A stretch of DNA of 38,261 nucleotides, taken from assembly GCA_937944105.1 (NCBI GenBank), contig CALDZP010000034.1, forward strand, positions 1-38,261, written 5' to 3'. Position 1 is the stretch's first letter; each line of letters opens with the position of its first letter. This document shows, piece after piece, positions 8,401 through 16,696 of this stretch. Source of the stretch: an uncultured Ignavibacteria bacterium (GTDB lineage: Bacteria > Bacteroidota > Ignavibacteria > Ch128b). Made by a program: the position numbers and the translations under genes. A model generated the notes under the pieces. The model searched no databases, was not told the DNA's origin, and worked only from the letters and a program-made list of their open reading frames with translations.

Positions 8401-9795
8401 ATGGAAAAAAAATTAATTTTTCTAATCGATGATGAAATCAATTTTACCAGATTGATGCAACACTGGATTGAAGATAGATGGAATTACTCACTCAAAATCT
8501 TTAATTCTACAGATGAATTTCTTAAGTATGAAGGTGAAGAACCAAATTTAATTTTGCTTGATATTATGTTGCCAGGTGAACTTAATGGCGTAGAGCTATT
8601 GAAGTGGATTAAAAATCATAATCATGAATTACCTGTAATTATGCTCTCTGCTCAAGGGAATGTTGATATTGCTGTTGAAACGATAAAAATTGGTGCATTC
8701 GATTATTTTTCAAAACCTGTTGATTTAACTAAACTTGAAATCGCAATTAAAAATGCTATAAAAAATTATGAACTTCAAAAAAGAGTAAAATTACTCCTTG
8801 AGGAAAGAGAAAAAATTTACCAATTCGATAATATAATCGCGATTGATGATAAAATGCAGGAAGTATTCAAATTGATGAAAAAGGTTTTGAATACAAATGT
8901 AAATGTATTGATTTATGGTGAAAGCGGAACAGGGAAAGAACTAATTGCTCGAGCAATTCATGCAAACAGTGAACGGAAAGATAAACCGTTTGTCGTTGTT
9001 AATTGCGCTTCAATTCCAAAAGATTTACTCGAAAGTGAATTGTTTGGGCATGAGAAAGGTTCATTTACTGGTGCTTTTCAAAGAAAAATTGGTAAGTTCG
9101 AGCTCGCTGATGGTGGAACTATTTTTCTGGATGAGATTGGAGAACTTGAATTATCTCTTCAGGCAAAGTTGCTTCGGGTAATTCAAGATAAAACTTTTGA
9201 AAGAGTTGGTGGAAATGAACCAATTACAACTACAGCGAGAATTATTTCAGCAACAAATAAAGATTTGAAAAAAGCAGTTGATCAAAAATTATTTAGAGAA
9301 GATTTGTATTATCGATTATCAACTTTTCCAATTTTGGTTCCGCCACTTCGTGAAAGGAAAGGAGATATCGTTGTACTTGCTGAACATTTTGTTAGAAAAT
9401 TTGCTGAAGAAGCAAAAACCCCGGTTCCATCAATTACAAGAGAAGTTATTGAAATTTTCTTAAGATATCCCTGGCCTGGAAATGTTCGTGAACTTGAGAA
9501 TGTTTTGCAACGAGCTGTTTTGATTTGTGATAATAATTCAATTCAAATAAAAGATTTACCACTTTCATTGCAAGCGTATGTTGCTGAGACCTTGGGTAGT
9601 TCATCTTCTTTTTTATTTTCTGGTGGTTCCCATGAAATAATTCCCCTTGAAAAAGTAAAAGAAAATGCTCTTCGACATGCATTGAAAATTACTGGTGGGA
9701 ATATTCAAGAAGCGGCTAGAAGGCTTCAAATTGGACGAGCAACAATTTATAGAATGATTAAAGAATATAATATTAAAATAGAACGATCTGAATGA
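8401..9795 (+). CDS. NtrC-family sigma-54-dependent response regulator
   Basis: A 464-residue transcription activator with three domains. The receiver covers about residues 1-125 (D10, D11, phospho-acceptor D54). The AAA+ domain covers about 145-385, with Walker A GESGTGKE (173-180), the sigma-54-contacting loop GSFTGA (220-225, a known variant of GAFTGA), Walker B D244/E245 and the arginine-finger stretch FREDLYYRL. A Fis-type helix-turn-helix covers about 415-460 (GGNIQEAARRLQIGRATIY). It would drive RNA polymerase with sigma-54 at its targets when phosphorylated. The kinase encoded at 6864 is the obvious partner. Candidate targets are genes of this block, but no good -24/-12 promoter was found in front of it. 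Confidence 0.93.
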   Translation: MEKKLIFLIDDEINFTRLMQHWIEDRWNYSLKIFNSTDEFLKYEGEEPNLILLDIMLPGELNGVELLKWIKNHNHELPVIMLSAQGNVDIAVETIKIGAFDYFSKPVDLTKLEIAIKNAIKNYELQKRVKLLLEEREKIYQFDNIIAIDDKMQEVFKLMKKVLNTNVNVLIYGESGTGKELIARAIHANSERKDKPFVVVNCASIPKDLLESELFGHEKGSFTGAFQRKIGKFELADGGTIFLDEIGELELSLQAKLLRVIQDKTFERVGGNEPITTTARIISATNKDLKKAVDQKLFREDLYYRLSTFPILVPPLRERKGDIVVLAEHFVRKFAEEAKTPVPSITREVIEIFLRYPWPGNVRELENVLQRAVLICDNNSIQIKDLPLSLQAYVAETLGSSSSFLFSGGSHEIIPLEKVKENALRHALKITGGNIQEAARRLQIGRATIYRMIKEYNIKIERSE

Positions 9796-11033
9796 GTATT
9801 TACCATTTCATTTTTTGGCTTTCTGCTTTTGTAATTTTTTATACTTTCCTGGGTTATCCTTTAATTATTTACTTGATTTTTCGATTTGAATTTTTGAGAT
9901 ATTTTATAAAAATACCTGAAGGATGGGGTAAAATATTTTTAAATCCTGAAATTGCCGGTCCAATGATATTCGACCAAAGACTTCCACAAAAAGAATTTAC
10001 TCCTTTCGTTTCAATGATTATCGCAGCTTATAATGAAGAAAAATTTATAAAAAGAAAAATTGAGAATTGTCTTGAATTGAACTATCCAAAAAATAAAATT
10101 GAATTTTTATTTGTAACAGATGGATCAACTGATAAAACTCCTGAAATCATAAAAATAGAAGCTTCTAAAAATTCGAGTATAAAATTGTTTCATAAACCTG
10201 AACGAGAAGGTAAATTAAAAGCTATTCAAAGAGTAGTTGATTATGCAAAAGGTGAGATACTTGTTTTTTCTGACGCAAATGCAATTTATAACCGTGATGC
10301 TATTTATTATTTAGTAATGCCCTTCCAATTAGAAAAAATAGGTTGTGTTGCTGGAGAAAAAAAGGTTGTTTCAAAAGAAGGAAAAATTGAGGCAGAAGGT
10401 CTTTACTGGAAATATGAATCATTTCTGAAAAAAATTGATTCTGAGATATACTCAATTGTTGGTGCAGCAGGTGAGATTTTTGCAATTAGAAAAGAGCTTT
10501 TCGATAAAATTCCTGAATATACTATTAACGAGGATTTTATTTTGACAATGAATGTTGTGGCGAAAGGTTATAGAGTTTTGTATGAACCTAGAGCATTTGC
10601 TGTTGAGGAACCTACAAAATCAATTTTTGAAGAATTTAAAAGAAGAATTCGAATATCTACTGGTGGAATACAAGCAATATTTATTTTGAAAAAACTTTTT
10701 GATTTTAAAACTTATAAATTTCTTTCATTTCAATTTATTAGTCATAGAATTTTGAGGTGGACTCTCGCACCTATATCCATAATTTTACTTTTTGTTTCTA
10801 ATTTAATTATTGTGATTACTTCAAATAATTCGTTTTACGAATTTACTTTTTACTTACAACTAATTTTTTACTCATTTTCTTTAATTGGTTTAATTGGAGA
10901 GCTGATAGGTGTAAGAATAAAAATATTTTATTTGATTTTTTCATTCCTCTTAATGAATTTTGCTTCAGTTATAGCATTAATAATTTATCCGTTCAAATCC
11001 AGATCAAACATCTGGCAAAAACCTGAAAGGTAA
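9792..11033 (+). CDS. Membrane glycosyltransferase family 2, cellulose-synthase-like
   Basis: A 413-residue glycosyltransferase with an N-terminal membrane segment (about residues 5-30), a GT-A catalytic domain and three or four C-terminal membrane helices (about 315-405). Visible motifs are IIAAYNEE, TDGSTDKT, FSDANA (D161, N163), GAAGEIFAIRKELF and INEDF (E247, D248, the likely catalytic base region). The expected QxxRW is replaced by RRIRI. This layout is shared with chitin and poly-N-acetylglucosamine synthase relatives. It overlaps the sigma-54 activator by four bases, tying the regulator genetically to polysaccharide production. Substrate unknown. Confidence 0.87.
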   Translation: MSIYHFIFWLSAFVIFYTFLGYPLIIYLIFRFEFLRYFIKIPEGWGKIFLNPEIAGPMIFDQRLPQKEFTPFVSMIIAAYNEEKFIKRKIENCLELNYPKNKIEFLFVTDGSTDKTPEIIKIEASKNSSIKLFHKPEREGKLKAIQRVVDYAKGEILVFSDANAIYNRDAIYYLVMPFQLEKIGCVAGEKKVVSKEGKIEAEGLYWKYESFLKKIDSEIYSIVGAAGEIFAIRKELFDKIPEYTINEDFILTMNVVAKGYRVLYEPRAFAVEEPTKSIFEEFKRRIRISTGGIQAIFILKKLFDFKTYKFLSFQFISHRILRWTLAPISIILLFVSNLIIVITSNNSFYEFTFYLQLIFYSFSLIGLIGELIGVRIKIFYLIFSFLLMNFASVIALIIYPFKSRSNIWQKPER

Positions 11034-11055
11034 TTAAAAACAAAATGAGGTATCT

Positions 11056-11394
11056 ATGAACTTTGTAGAACAAAAAATTGGTAATGTACTTGTTGTAGGA
11101 GTTAATTTAGCGCGCGCAACTCTACAGGAGGCGGAATCTTTCAAACAACTTCTATTTAATGCAATGGAAAGAGGAGAAAGAAAAATTGTTGTTGATTTTT
11201 CTCAATGCGATTTTGTGGATTCAACTTTTTTGGGTTCTCTTGTGGTAAGTCTTAAAAGAATGACTCAGGCTGGTGGTGATATTAGGCTTGTTGGTTTCCG
11301 TCCAGCTGTTCGCTCGATGATGGAATTGACTCGTATGCATAAAGTTTTTGATTGCTATGAAACTGTTCAGGATGCTGTTAAGAGTTTTGAATAA
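11056..11394 (+). CDS. STAS-domain anti-anti-sigma factor
   Basis: A single STAS domain of 112 residues, similar to SpoIIAA and RsbV. The segment CDFVDSTFLGSL carries the phosphorylatable serine S56 after D55. In the family the unphosphorylated form binds an anti-sigma kinase, and phosphorylation releases it. The start has a good GAGGT ribosome-binding site eight bases upstream. The PP2C phosphatase that could reactivate it is encoded two genes downstream, while no RsbW/SpoIIAB-type kinase is in the window. Its place between a glycosyltransferase and a phosphoglycosyltransferase suggests control of polysaccharide output, as in partner-switching systems for biofilm matrix. Confidence 0.88.
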   Translation: MNFVEQKIGNVLVVGVNLARATLQEAESFKQLLFNAMERGERKIVVDFSQCDFVDSTFLGSLVVSLKRMTQAGGDIRLVGFRPAVRSMMELTRMHKVFDCYETVQDAVKSFE

Positions 11395-11396
11395 AA

Positions 11397-13163
11397 ATGA
11401 AAGGAATAATACTTGGTGCAGGTTTGGGAAAAAGGTTACAACCCCTTTCCAACGAAATTCCTGCACCAATGTTACCTATTCTAAACAAACCTCTAATTCT
11501 CTACATAATTGAGCATCTTAAAAAATTTGAAATAACTGACATCAAAATATCTCTTCACCATTTGCCTGAAATAATTGATGCTTTCATTGGTGAAGGTGAA
11601 GAATTAAATGTTAGAATCTCTTATTCCCTTGAAAAAGAATTATTTGGTACAGCTACTGCTCTCAAAAGAGTCACAAGTTTTTTTAATGATACAATTGTTA
11701 TTCATTATGGAAATTGTTTAACCGAAATAGATCTAAATGAATTCTATTATTTTCATAAAAGTAAAAAAAGTATCTTTAGTTATGCTGTAATTGAAAATAC
11801 AATAGCACAAAATACTTATGAAATTATTTTTGATCAAAACTCAAAAATTGTAAACTATAGATTCAGAAGAAAAAGAAGTATATCACCATATATTTCAGCA
11901 GGAGTCTTTTTAGCTGAAAAAGAAATTCTGAATTACATTCCATCAAATTCAAAATTTTCTCTTGATGAAGAGTTGCTTTTTACTATTTGCGAAAAGAAAA
12001 TTGATTCTTTTGCATTTGTTGTTCACGGTGAATATTTCAAAATAGAATATCCCAAAGACTTACTAAAAACCAATATAAATTTATTGAAGCTTTTGTCGGA
12101 ATCCGAAGGACAATTGATAATTGGAGATAAGAGAAAAGTTCATAAAGATTTTCAAAAATCATTAAATGTGCCTGTGATGATTGGAGAAAATTCAGAAATT
12201 AGAAAAAATGTTTTGATTAAAAGCCCGGTTGTGATTGGTAAAAATGTTGTGATAGACGAAGGTACAACAATTTCTAATTCATTAATTCTTGATGACACTT
12301 ATATTGGTAAAAATCTGGAAGTTATTGATTCAATTATTTATAAAAACTTGTGTATAAATACCACTCAAGATTTTGGAATATATGTAACAGATTCTTTTAT
12401 TATTTCTCCGATTAATAAGTCCAGATTAAAAGATAAAATTAAAGGAATGACCTATAGAATTTTCGATTTTGTGATTGCACTTATTGGTCTGATAATTTTT
12501 TTACCTCTGATGCTCTTAATTGCGATTGCAATTAAACTGGACTCTAAAGGACCTATATTTTATAGATCAAAAAGATTAATTAGACCGCTATTGATTGAAA
12601 AAACTCAAAAGTGGTATAAATATGAACCTGAAAAAGAGGTAATTTATTTGAAATTTAGAACTATGAAAGTTTCTCAATTTCCTGAAGAAAAAATCTCAGA
12701 ATTAAATGTTTATAATGAAGGACCATATTTCAAGGCAAAAGATGATCCCAGGATAACTCGAGTAGGAAAATTTTTACGCCGAACAAGTTTAGATGAATTA
12801 CCTCTTCTTTTTAATGTATTAAAAGGTGATATTGGTCTGGTTGGAATCTGGGCACTACCACCTGAAGAAGCTCAAACGCTTTATCAGGAAGGGATCTCAA
12901 AGGATTGGTTAAAATTAAAGGAACTTGCACAGGTTAGATTTAAAGGCAAACTTGGACTCGCAGGTTACTGGCAATCCAGAGGTAGATCAAATTTAACAGC
13001 GGAGGAAAGGGCTATCCACGATAGTATTCAAGCGATTTCTAACATTGAAGATGAAAAACTAAAAAAAAGATTAAAAGAATATAGGTCCGATTCAGTTAAA
13101 GGATATATTTCATTAATTTTGGACACCATTAAATCAGTTATAAAAAGAAAAGGTGCATATTGA
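11397..13163 (+). CDS. Degenerate nucleotidyltransferase - LbH - phosphoglycosyltransferase fusion
   Basis: A 588-residue fusion. Residues 1-230 have the fold of sugar-phosphate nucleotidyltransferases: GAGLGKRLQPLS at the start, LFGTATALK, YISAGVF and SLDEELL. Two catalytic positions are changed: the conserved PKP lysine is alanine (A23, PAPMLPI) and the metal-binding aspartate of the GD motif is asparagine (N106, HYGNCL). Residues about 240-330 are hexapeptide (left-handed beta-helix) repeats. Residues about 345-588 are a bacterial sugar transferase of the WcaJ/PssY family, with one membrane segment (about 355-378), KFRTM, DDPRITRVGKFLRRTS and the catalytic D466-E467. This part should transfer a sugar-phosphate to undecaprenyl phosphate and start the repeat unit. 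The N-terminal half is probably non-catalytic and may sense or bind a nucleotide-sugar. Confidence 0.85.
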   Translation: MKGIILGAGLGKRLQPLSNEIPAPMLPILNKPLILYIIEHLKKFEITDIKISLHHLPEIIDAFIGEGEELNVRISYSLEKELFGTATALKRVTSFFNDTIVIHYGNCLTEIDLNEFYYFHKSKKSIFSYAVIENTIAQNTYEIIFDQNSKIVNYRFRRKRSISPYISAGVFLAEKEILNYIPSNSKFSLDEELLFTICEKKIDSFAFVVHGEYFKIEYPKDLLKTNINLLKLLSESEGQLIIGDKRKVHKDFQKSLNVPVMIGENSEIRKNVLIKSPVVIGKNVVIDEGTTISNSLILDDTYIGKNLEVIDSIIYKNLCINTTQDFGIYVTDSFIISPINKSRLKDKIKGMTYRIFDFVIALIGLIIFLPLMLLIAIAIKLDSKGPIFYRSKRLIRPLLIEKTQKWYKYEPEKEVIYLKFRTMKVSQFPEEKISELNVYNEGPYFKAKDDPRITRVGKFLRRTSLDELPLLFNVLKGDIGLVGIWALPPEEAQTLYQEGISKDWLKLKELAQVRFKGKLGLAGYWQSRGRSNLTAEERAIHDSIQAISNIEDEKLKKRLKEYRSDSVKGYISLILDTIKSVIKRKGAY

Positions 13164-14722
13164 TGGAACAACCCAAACAGATACTTGTAATTGATGATGA
13201 TGCTGCAATAAGGAAACTTATAACTTTTAATTTAAAAAAAGCTGGTTATGAAGTCATAGAAGCTGATGGCCCTGGTCAGGCATTTGAACATCTTGAAAAA
13301 ATTACACCCGATCTTGTTTTATGTGATATAATGATGAGCGGAATGGATGGTTTTACCTTCTGTGAGAAAGTTCGTTCTCAAGATAAATATAAAGCCCTTC
13401 CTTTTATTTTTGTATCTGCTAAGAGTTCACTTGCCGATAAAGAGAAAGCCGTTGCCCTTGGAGCAGATGATTATATAACAAAACCATTTATACTCGATGA
13501 ACTTCTCCTGAAAATTAGATCTTTATTAAAGAGATCAGAAATTTACAAGACATATGGCGCTAAAAAAGTCATTGAGGAACTTACTCAGGTTGAAAAACCA
13601 AAAATTTTAATTGTTGACGATGATAAAATCCTTACAAAAATTTTAGCCTCAGCACTGGAAAAACAAGATTTTGATGTGAAGATTGCTAACAATGCATTTG
13701 ATGGTTTTAATATCGCAAAAGAATTTAAACCTGATCTTATTTTATCTGATATTTTAATGCCTGAAGCAGATGGATTTGAATTCCGAAATTTGTTAAATGC
13801 AGACAAAGAACTAAAATCAATTCCTTTCGTTTTTTTAACTTCTAAGACTGAAGAGCAAGATATCCTTAAAGGGTATGAATATGGCGTTCACGACTATGTT
13901 TTAAAAACTGCTGGAATAAATGTTATTACTGCAAAAGTAAAAGCAATAGTTGATTCACTTAAGAAAGAAAGAAAAAAAGTGGTCGAGGAACTTCAACACG
14001 CAGCAGAAACAATTAAACTTAAAGTTGTTCCCGATAACCCTCCAAAATTTGATGGTTATCTTGTTGAGCAATGGCATCAAACTTACCAGGGGATTCCAGG
14101 TGGCGATTTTCTCGATTATATTAAACTTTCCTCAGATACTTATGCAATTGCTTTTGGTGATGTGATGGGGAAAAAGTGGGGTGCATGGTATTTTGCTTTT
14201 GCCTATGCTGGTTATATAAGAAGTGCAATCAGATTTGTCGCTCAAACTGGTGAAGAACATTCTCCTGCAAAAATTATGGAGAAGCTTAACAGGGCAATAT
14301 ACCAGGATGCAAAAGTTTCAGAAATATTCGCAACGCTTTCATTAATTGTCATTAATACTATAAAAAATGAAATTAAATATACTGGTGCTGGTGATCTTCC
14401 ACTTCTAATTAAGAAAGCTAAAACAGGTGAAATTCTGAAAGTTGAATCTGAGGGTTTGCTTCTCGGATTTCTCGAAGATAGCGAATACGAAGACATTAAC
14501 ATTAAACTAGATTTAAATGATGAGATCGCAATATTTACTGATGGAGTGGTTGAAGCAAAAAATGAAAATGGTGAACAGTTCGGTCATGTCAGAATTCAAG
14601 AAGTTTTTCAAAATTATAAAGGTGATTCATTCCTGAAAGCTCTGAAAGAGCGTTTGTTACAATTTACAAATATGAAACTTGATGATGATACAACTGCTTT
14701 ATGGATTAAAAGAATAAATTAA
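13163..14722 (+). CDS. Dual-receiver PP2C (SpoIIE/RsbU-type) phosphatase
   Basis: A 519-residue response regulator with an enzymatic output. Receiver 1 covers about residues 5-125 (D11-D13, phospho-acceptor D55, K in TKPF). Receiver 2 covers about 145-265 (VDDD, phospho-acceptor D196). The C-terminal PP2C phosphatase domain covers about 285-519 and has metal-binding motifs GGDF, FGDVMGK, FTDGV and DDDTTALW. It should dephosphorylate a STAS protein, and the one at 11056 is the natural substrate. The ATG at 13163 overlaps the TGA of the previous gene by one base (TGATG) and is preferred to an in-frame TTG three bases earlier. It is the last gene of the polysaccharide block. Confidence 0.9.
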   Translation: MEQPKQILVIDDDAAIRKLITFNLKKAGYEVIEADGPGQAFEHLEKITPDLVLCDIMMSGMDGFTFCEKVRSQDKYKALPFIFVSAKSSLADKEKAVALGADDYITKPFILDELLLKIRSLLKRSEIYKTYGAKKVIEELTQVEKPKILIVDDDKILTKILASALEKQDFDVKIANNAFDGFNIAKEFKPDLILSDILMPEADGFEFRNLLNADKELKSIPFVFLTSKTEEQDILKGYEYGVHDYVLKTAGINVITAKVKAIVDSLKKERKKVVEELQHAAETIKLKVVPDNPPKFDGYLVEQWHQTYQGIPGGDFLDYIKLSSDTYAIAFGDVMGKKWGAWYFAFAYAGYIRSAIRFVAQTGEEHSPAKIMEKLNRAIYQDAKVSEIFATLSLIVINTIKNEIKYTGAGDLPLLIKKAKTGEILKVESEGLLLGFLEDSEYEDINIKLDLNDEIAIFTDGVVEAKNENGEQFGHVRIQEVFQNYKGDSFLKALKERLLQFTNMKLDDDTTALWIKRIN

Positions 14723-14832
14723 ATCCTCTGGCATCATGAATTGTTACTAACCTATGCAAATCGATTCTATACCGTAAAAGTTAGTTAAGTTAAATAAATC
14801 TTAAACATCGTCAAAAAAAAATTTAATTTTTA

Positions 14833-16188
14833 ATGGAATCGCGAATTAAAAAATTAAATCACAAACAGTTTAATAATTCAGGCAAATATGTAGTTTATGT
14901 AATGGAAGCAAGTCAGAGAGCTTATTTTAATCATGCATTGGAATTTGCTATTGCACTATCTAATGAAAAGAAAAAACCCTTAGTTGTGGTTTTCAATCTG
15001 ACTGATAAATTCCGATTTAGTAATCTTCGTTATTACACATTTATGCTGGAAGGACTTGTCAAATTAAAATATCTCTTAAATCAAAGGGGTATTAATTTTG
15101 TCATAAAAAAATCTGACTACATTAGTGGTTCAATTCAAATTGCAAAGGATTCTGTTGTAATCGTAACTGATAGAAATTATCTTAAAACTCAAAGACACTG
15201 GCGGCAAAAAGTTGCAGAGCAAATTGACATCCCTTTGTTCGAAATTGAATCAGATTGCATTATTCCAATTGAATTAGTTTCACAAAAAAAAGAACCCTAT
15301 GCTTCAACTATCAGACCAAAAATATTAAACCTTCTCAATAATTTTTTACAACCTGTTGATCATCAAGAACCAAAAATAAAATCAACCGATCTGGAAATTG
15401 AATCTGTTAATTTTAAATCACATCAAGATCTACTAAATCTTATTAATATTGATACAACTGTAAAACCGGTTTCAGAATTTTATGAAGGTGGATACGATCA
15501 AGCGGAAAAATTTTTAAAGATTTTTATTGAACAAAAGCTTTCTCATTATAAAGAATATAGATCAGATCCTACAAAAGATTACCAATCAGAATTAAGTCCA
15601 TATATTCATTTTGGTCAAATCTCAGTTCTTTATATTGTCCTTGAGATACTAAAGCATTATGATATTAGAGATGAAAATGTTCAATCTTTTATAAATGAAG
15701 CAGTTATATGGCGTGAACTTGCAAGAAATTTTTGTTACTATAATCCAATGTATAATCATTATGAAGGAATTCCCGATTGGGCTAAGCAAACTTTAGAAGA
15801 TCATTTGGGAGATCAAAGAGATTATGTTTATTCTCTTGAAGATTTAGAGTATGCAAAAACACATGATGTTTACTGGAATGCTGCTCAAATTCAATTATTA
15901 AAAACTGGTAAGATGCATAACTATATGAGAATGTACTGGGCTAAAAAATTAATTGAATGGACTTCGCATCCTAAAATAGCTTTCGATTATGCATGCTATC
16001 TGAATGATAAATATGAGTTAGATGGAAGAGACCCTAATGGATACGCTGGAATTTCATGGTGTTTCGGAACCCATGATCGCCCATGGTTTGAAAGGCAGAT
16101 CTTTGGAAAAATTAGATATATGAATGATAAAGGACTTGAACGAAAATTTGACATTAAGGAATACGTAAAAAAATATTCTTCGATATGA
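14833..16188 (+). CDS. phrB: Class II CPD photolyase
   Basis: A DNA photolyase of 451 residues that repairs cyclobutane pyrimidine dimers with blue light and reduced FAD. An N-terminal Rossmann-like antenna domain covers about residues 15-140 (SQRAYFNHALEFAI). The helical FAD domain shows the class II pattern: SELSPYIHFGQIS, WRELARNF, HNYMRMYWAKKLIEW, then LNDKYELDGRDPNGYAGI and FGTHDRPW (about 388-425) and KIRYMNDKGLERKFD. These C-terminal motifs separate it from class I enzymes and cryptochromes. The length is typical. It has its own 110-base upstream gap and seems to be a single gene. The presence of the enzyme implies exposure to light. Confidence 0.93.
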   Translation: MESRIKKLNHKQFNNSGKYVVYVMEASQRAYFNHALEFAIALSNEKKKPLVVVFNLTDKFRFSNLRYYTFMLEGLVKLKYLLNQRGINFVIKKSDYISGSIQIAKDSVVIVTDRNYLKTQRHWRQKVAEQIDIPLFEIESDCIIPIELVSQKKEPYASTIRPKILNLLNNFLQPVDHQEPKIKSTDLEIESVNFKSHQDLLNLINIDTTVKPVSEFYEGGYDQAEKFLKIFIEQKLSHYKEYRSDPTKDYQSELSPYIHFGQISVLYIVLEILKHYDIRDENVQSFINEAVIWRELARNFCYYNPMYNHYEGIPDWAKQTLEDHLGDQRDYVYSLEDLEYAKTHDVYWNAAQIQLLKTGKMHNYMRMYWAKKLIEWTSHPKIAFDYACYLNDKYELDGRDPNGYAGISWCFGTHDRPWFERQIFGKIRYMNDKGLERKFDIKEYVKKYSSI

Positions 16189-16282
16189 TGAAATAGAACT
16201 TAATAAGTTAAGTGTAGTAAAAAGATTTGAATAAAATTAAAAGAATTAACCGAAATGTGTTTATCAAAAAATGAGGTAGACT

Positions 16283-16681
16283 ATGAAAAATGTTTTATAT
16301 TATTACTCTATTATTTTTTTCTTTTTTGCTCTTGAACTTTCATTCGCTCAAACTCTTTATTTTTGTGAGGGAGTAGATAAAGATGGGAATGCAATAACTT
16401 CCACGACTTCATTTAATATTTCTTCAAAGGGAGGTTACCTATATTTCCTTGTGGATCTTGGATTTGAGGTAGGTTCTGATGAAGTTTATTATGAAATTTA
16501 TAAAGTTGATAGTAAAGGTAAAGAAATTTATGACAGGACGGTTTATAAAGAAGTAGATCCCAAAGCGAAAAAGTTTGCACACCAAATAATGTTTACTGTT
16601 CCAGGGAAATACAACATTTATGTTTATAAGGGTGATGGAATATATCTAACTTCTAATTCGCTTAGAATTAATCTCAAATAA
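16283..16681 (+). CDS. Small exported protein of unknown function
   Basis: Not recognised. The 132-residue product starts with a clear signal peptide: MKN, then a hydrophobic core of Y/I/F residues to about residue 20, and a likely cleavage after SFAQ (about residue 22). The mature part of about 110 residues is rich in beta-prone, aromatic and charged residues, with one cysteine, and ends TSNSLRINLK. It resembles a small Ig-like or beta-sandwich periplasmic domain. The start is supported by GAGGT seven bases upstream of the ATG. The next gene, a lipoprotein, begins about 15 bases after the stop, so the two are likely co-transcribed. Confidence 0.7.
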   Translation: MKNVLYYYSIIFFFFALELSFAQTLYFCEGVDKDGNAITSTTSFNISSKGGYLYFLVDLGFEVGSDEVYYEIYKVDSKGKEIYDRTVYKEVDPKAKKFAHQIMFTVPGKYNIYVYKGDGIYLTSNSLRINLK

Positions 16682-16696
16682 AAATTGGAAATGCAT

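Noticed and set aside
11645-11660. Well-spaced sigma-54-like match TGGTAC-N6-TGCT
   Set aside because: It lies inside a coding region and simply encodes the conserved FGTATA motif of the nucleotidyltransferase fold.
14833-16188. Class I photolyase or cryptochrome
   Set aside because: The C-terminal motifs (DKYELDGRDPNGY, GTHDRPW, KIRYMNDKGLERKFD) are those of class II CPD photolyases.
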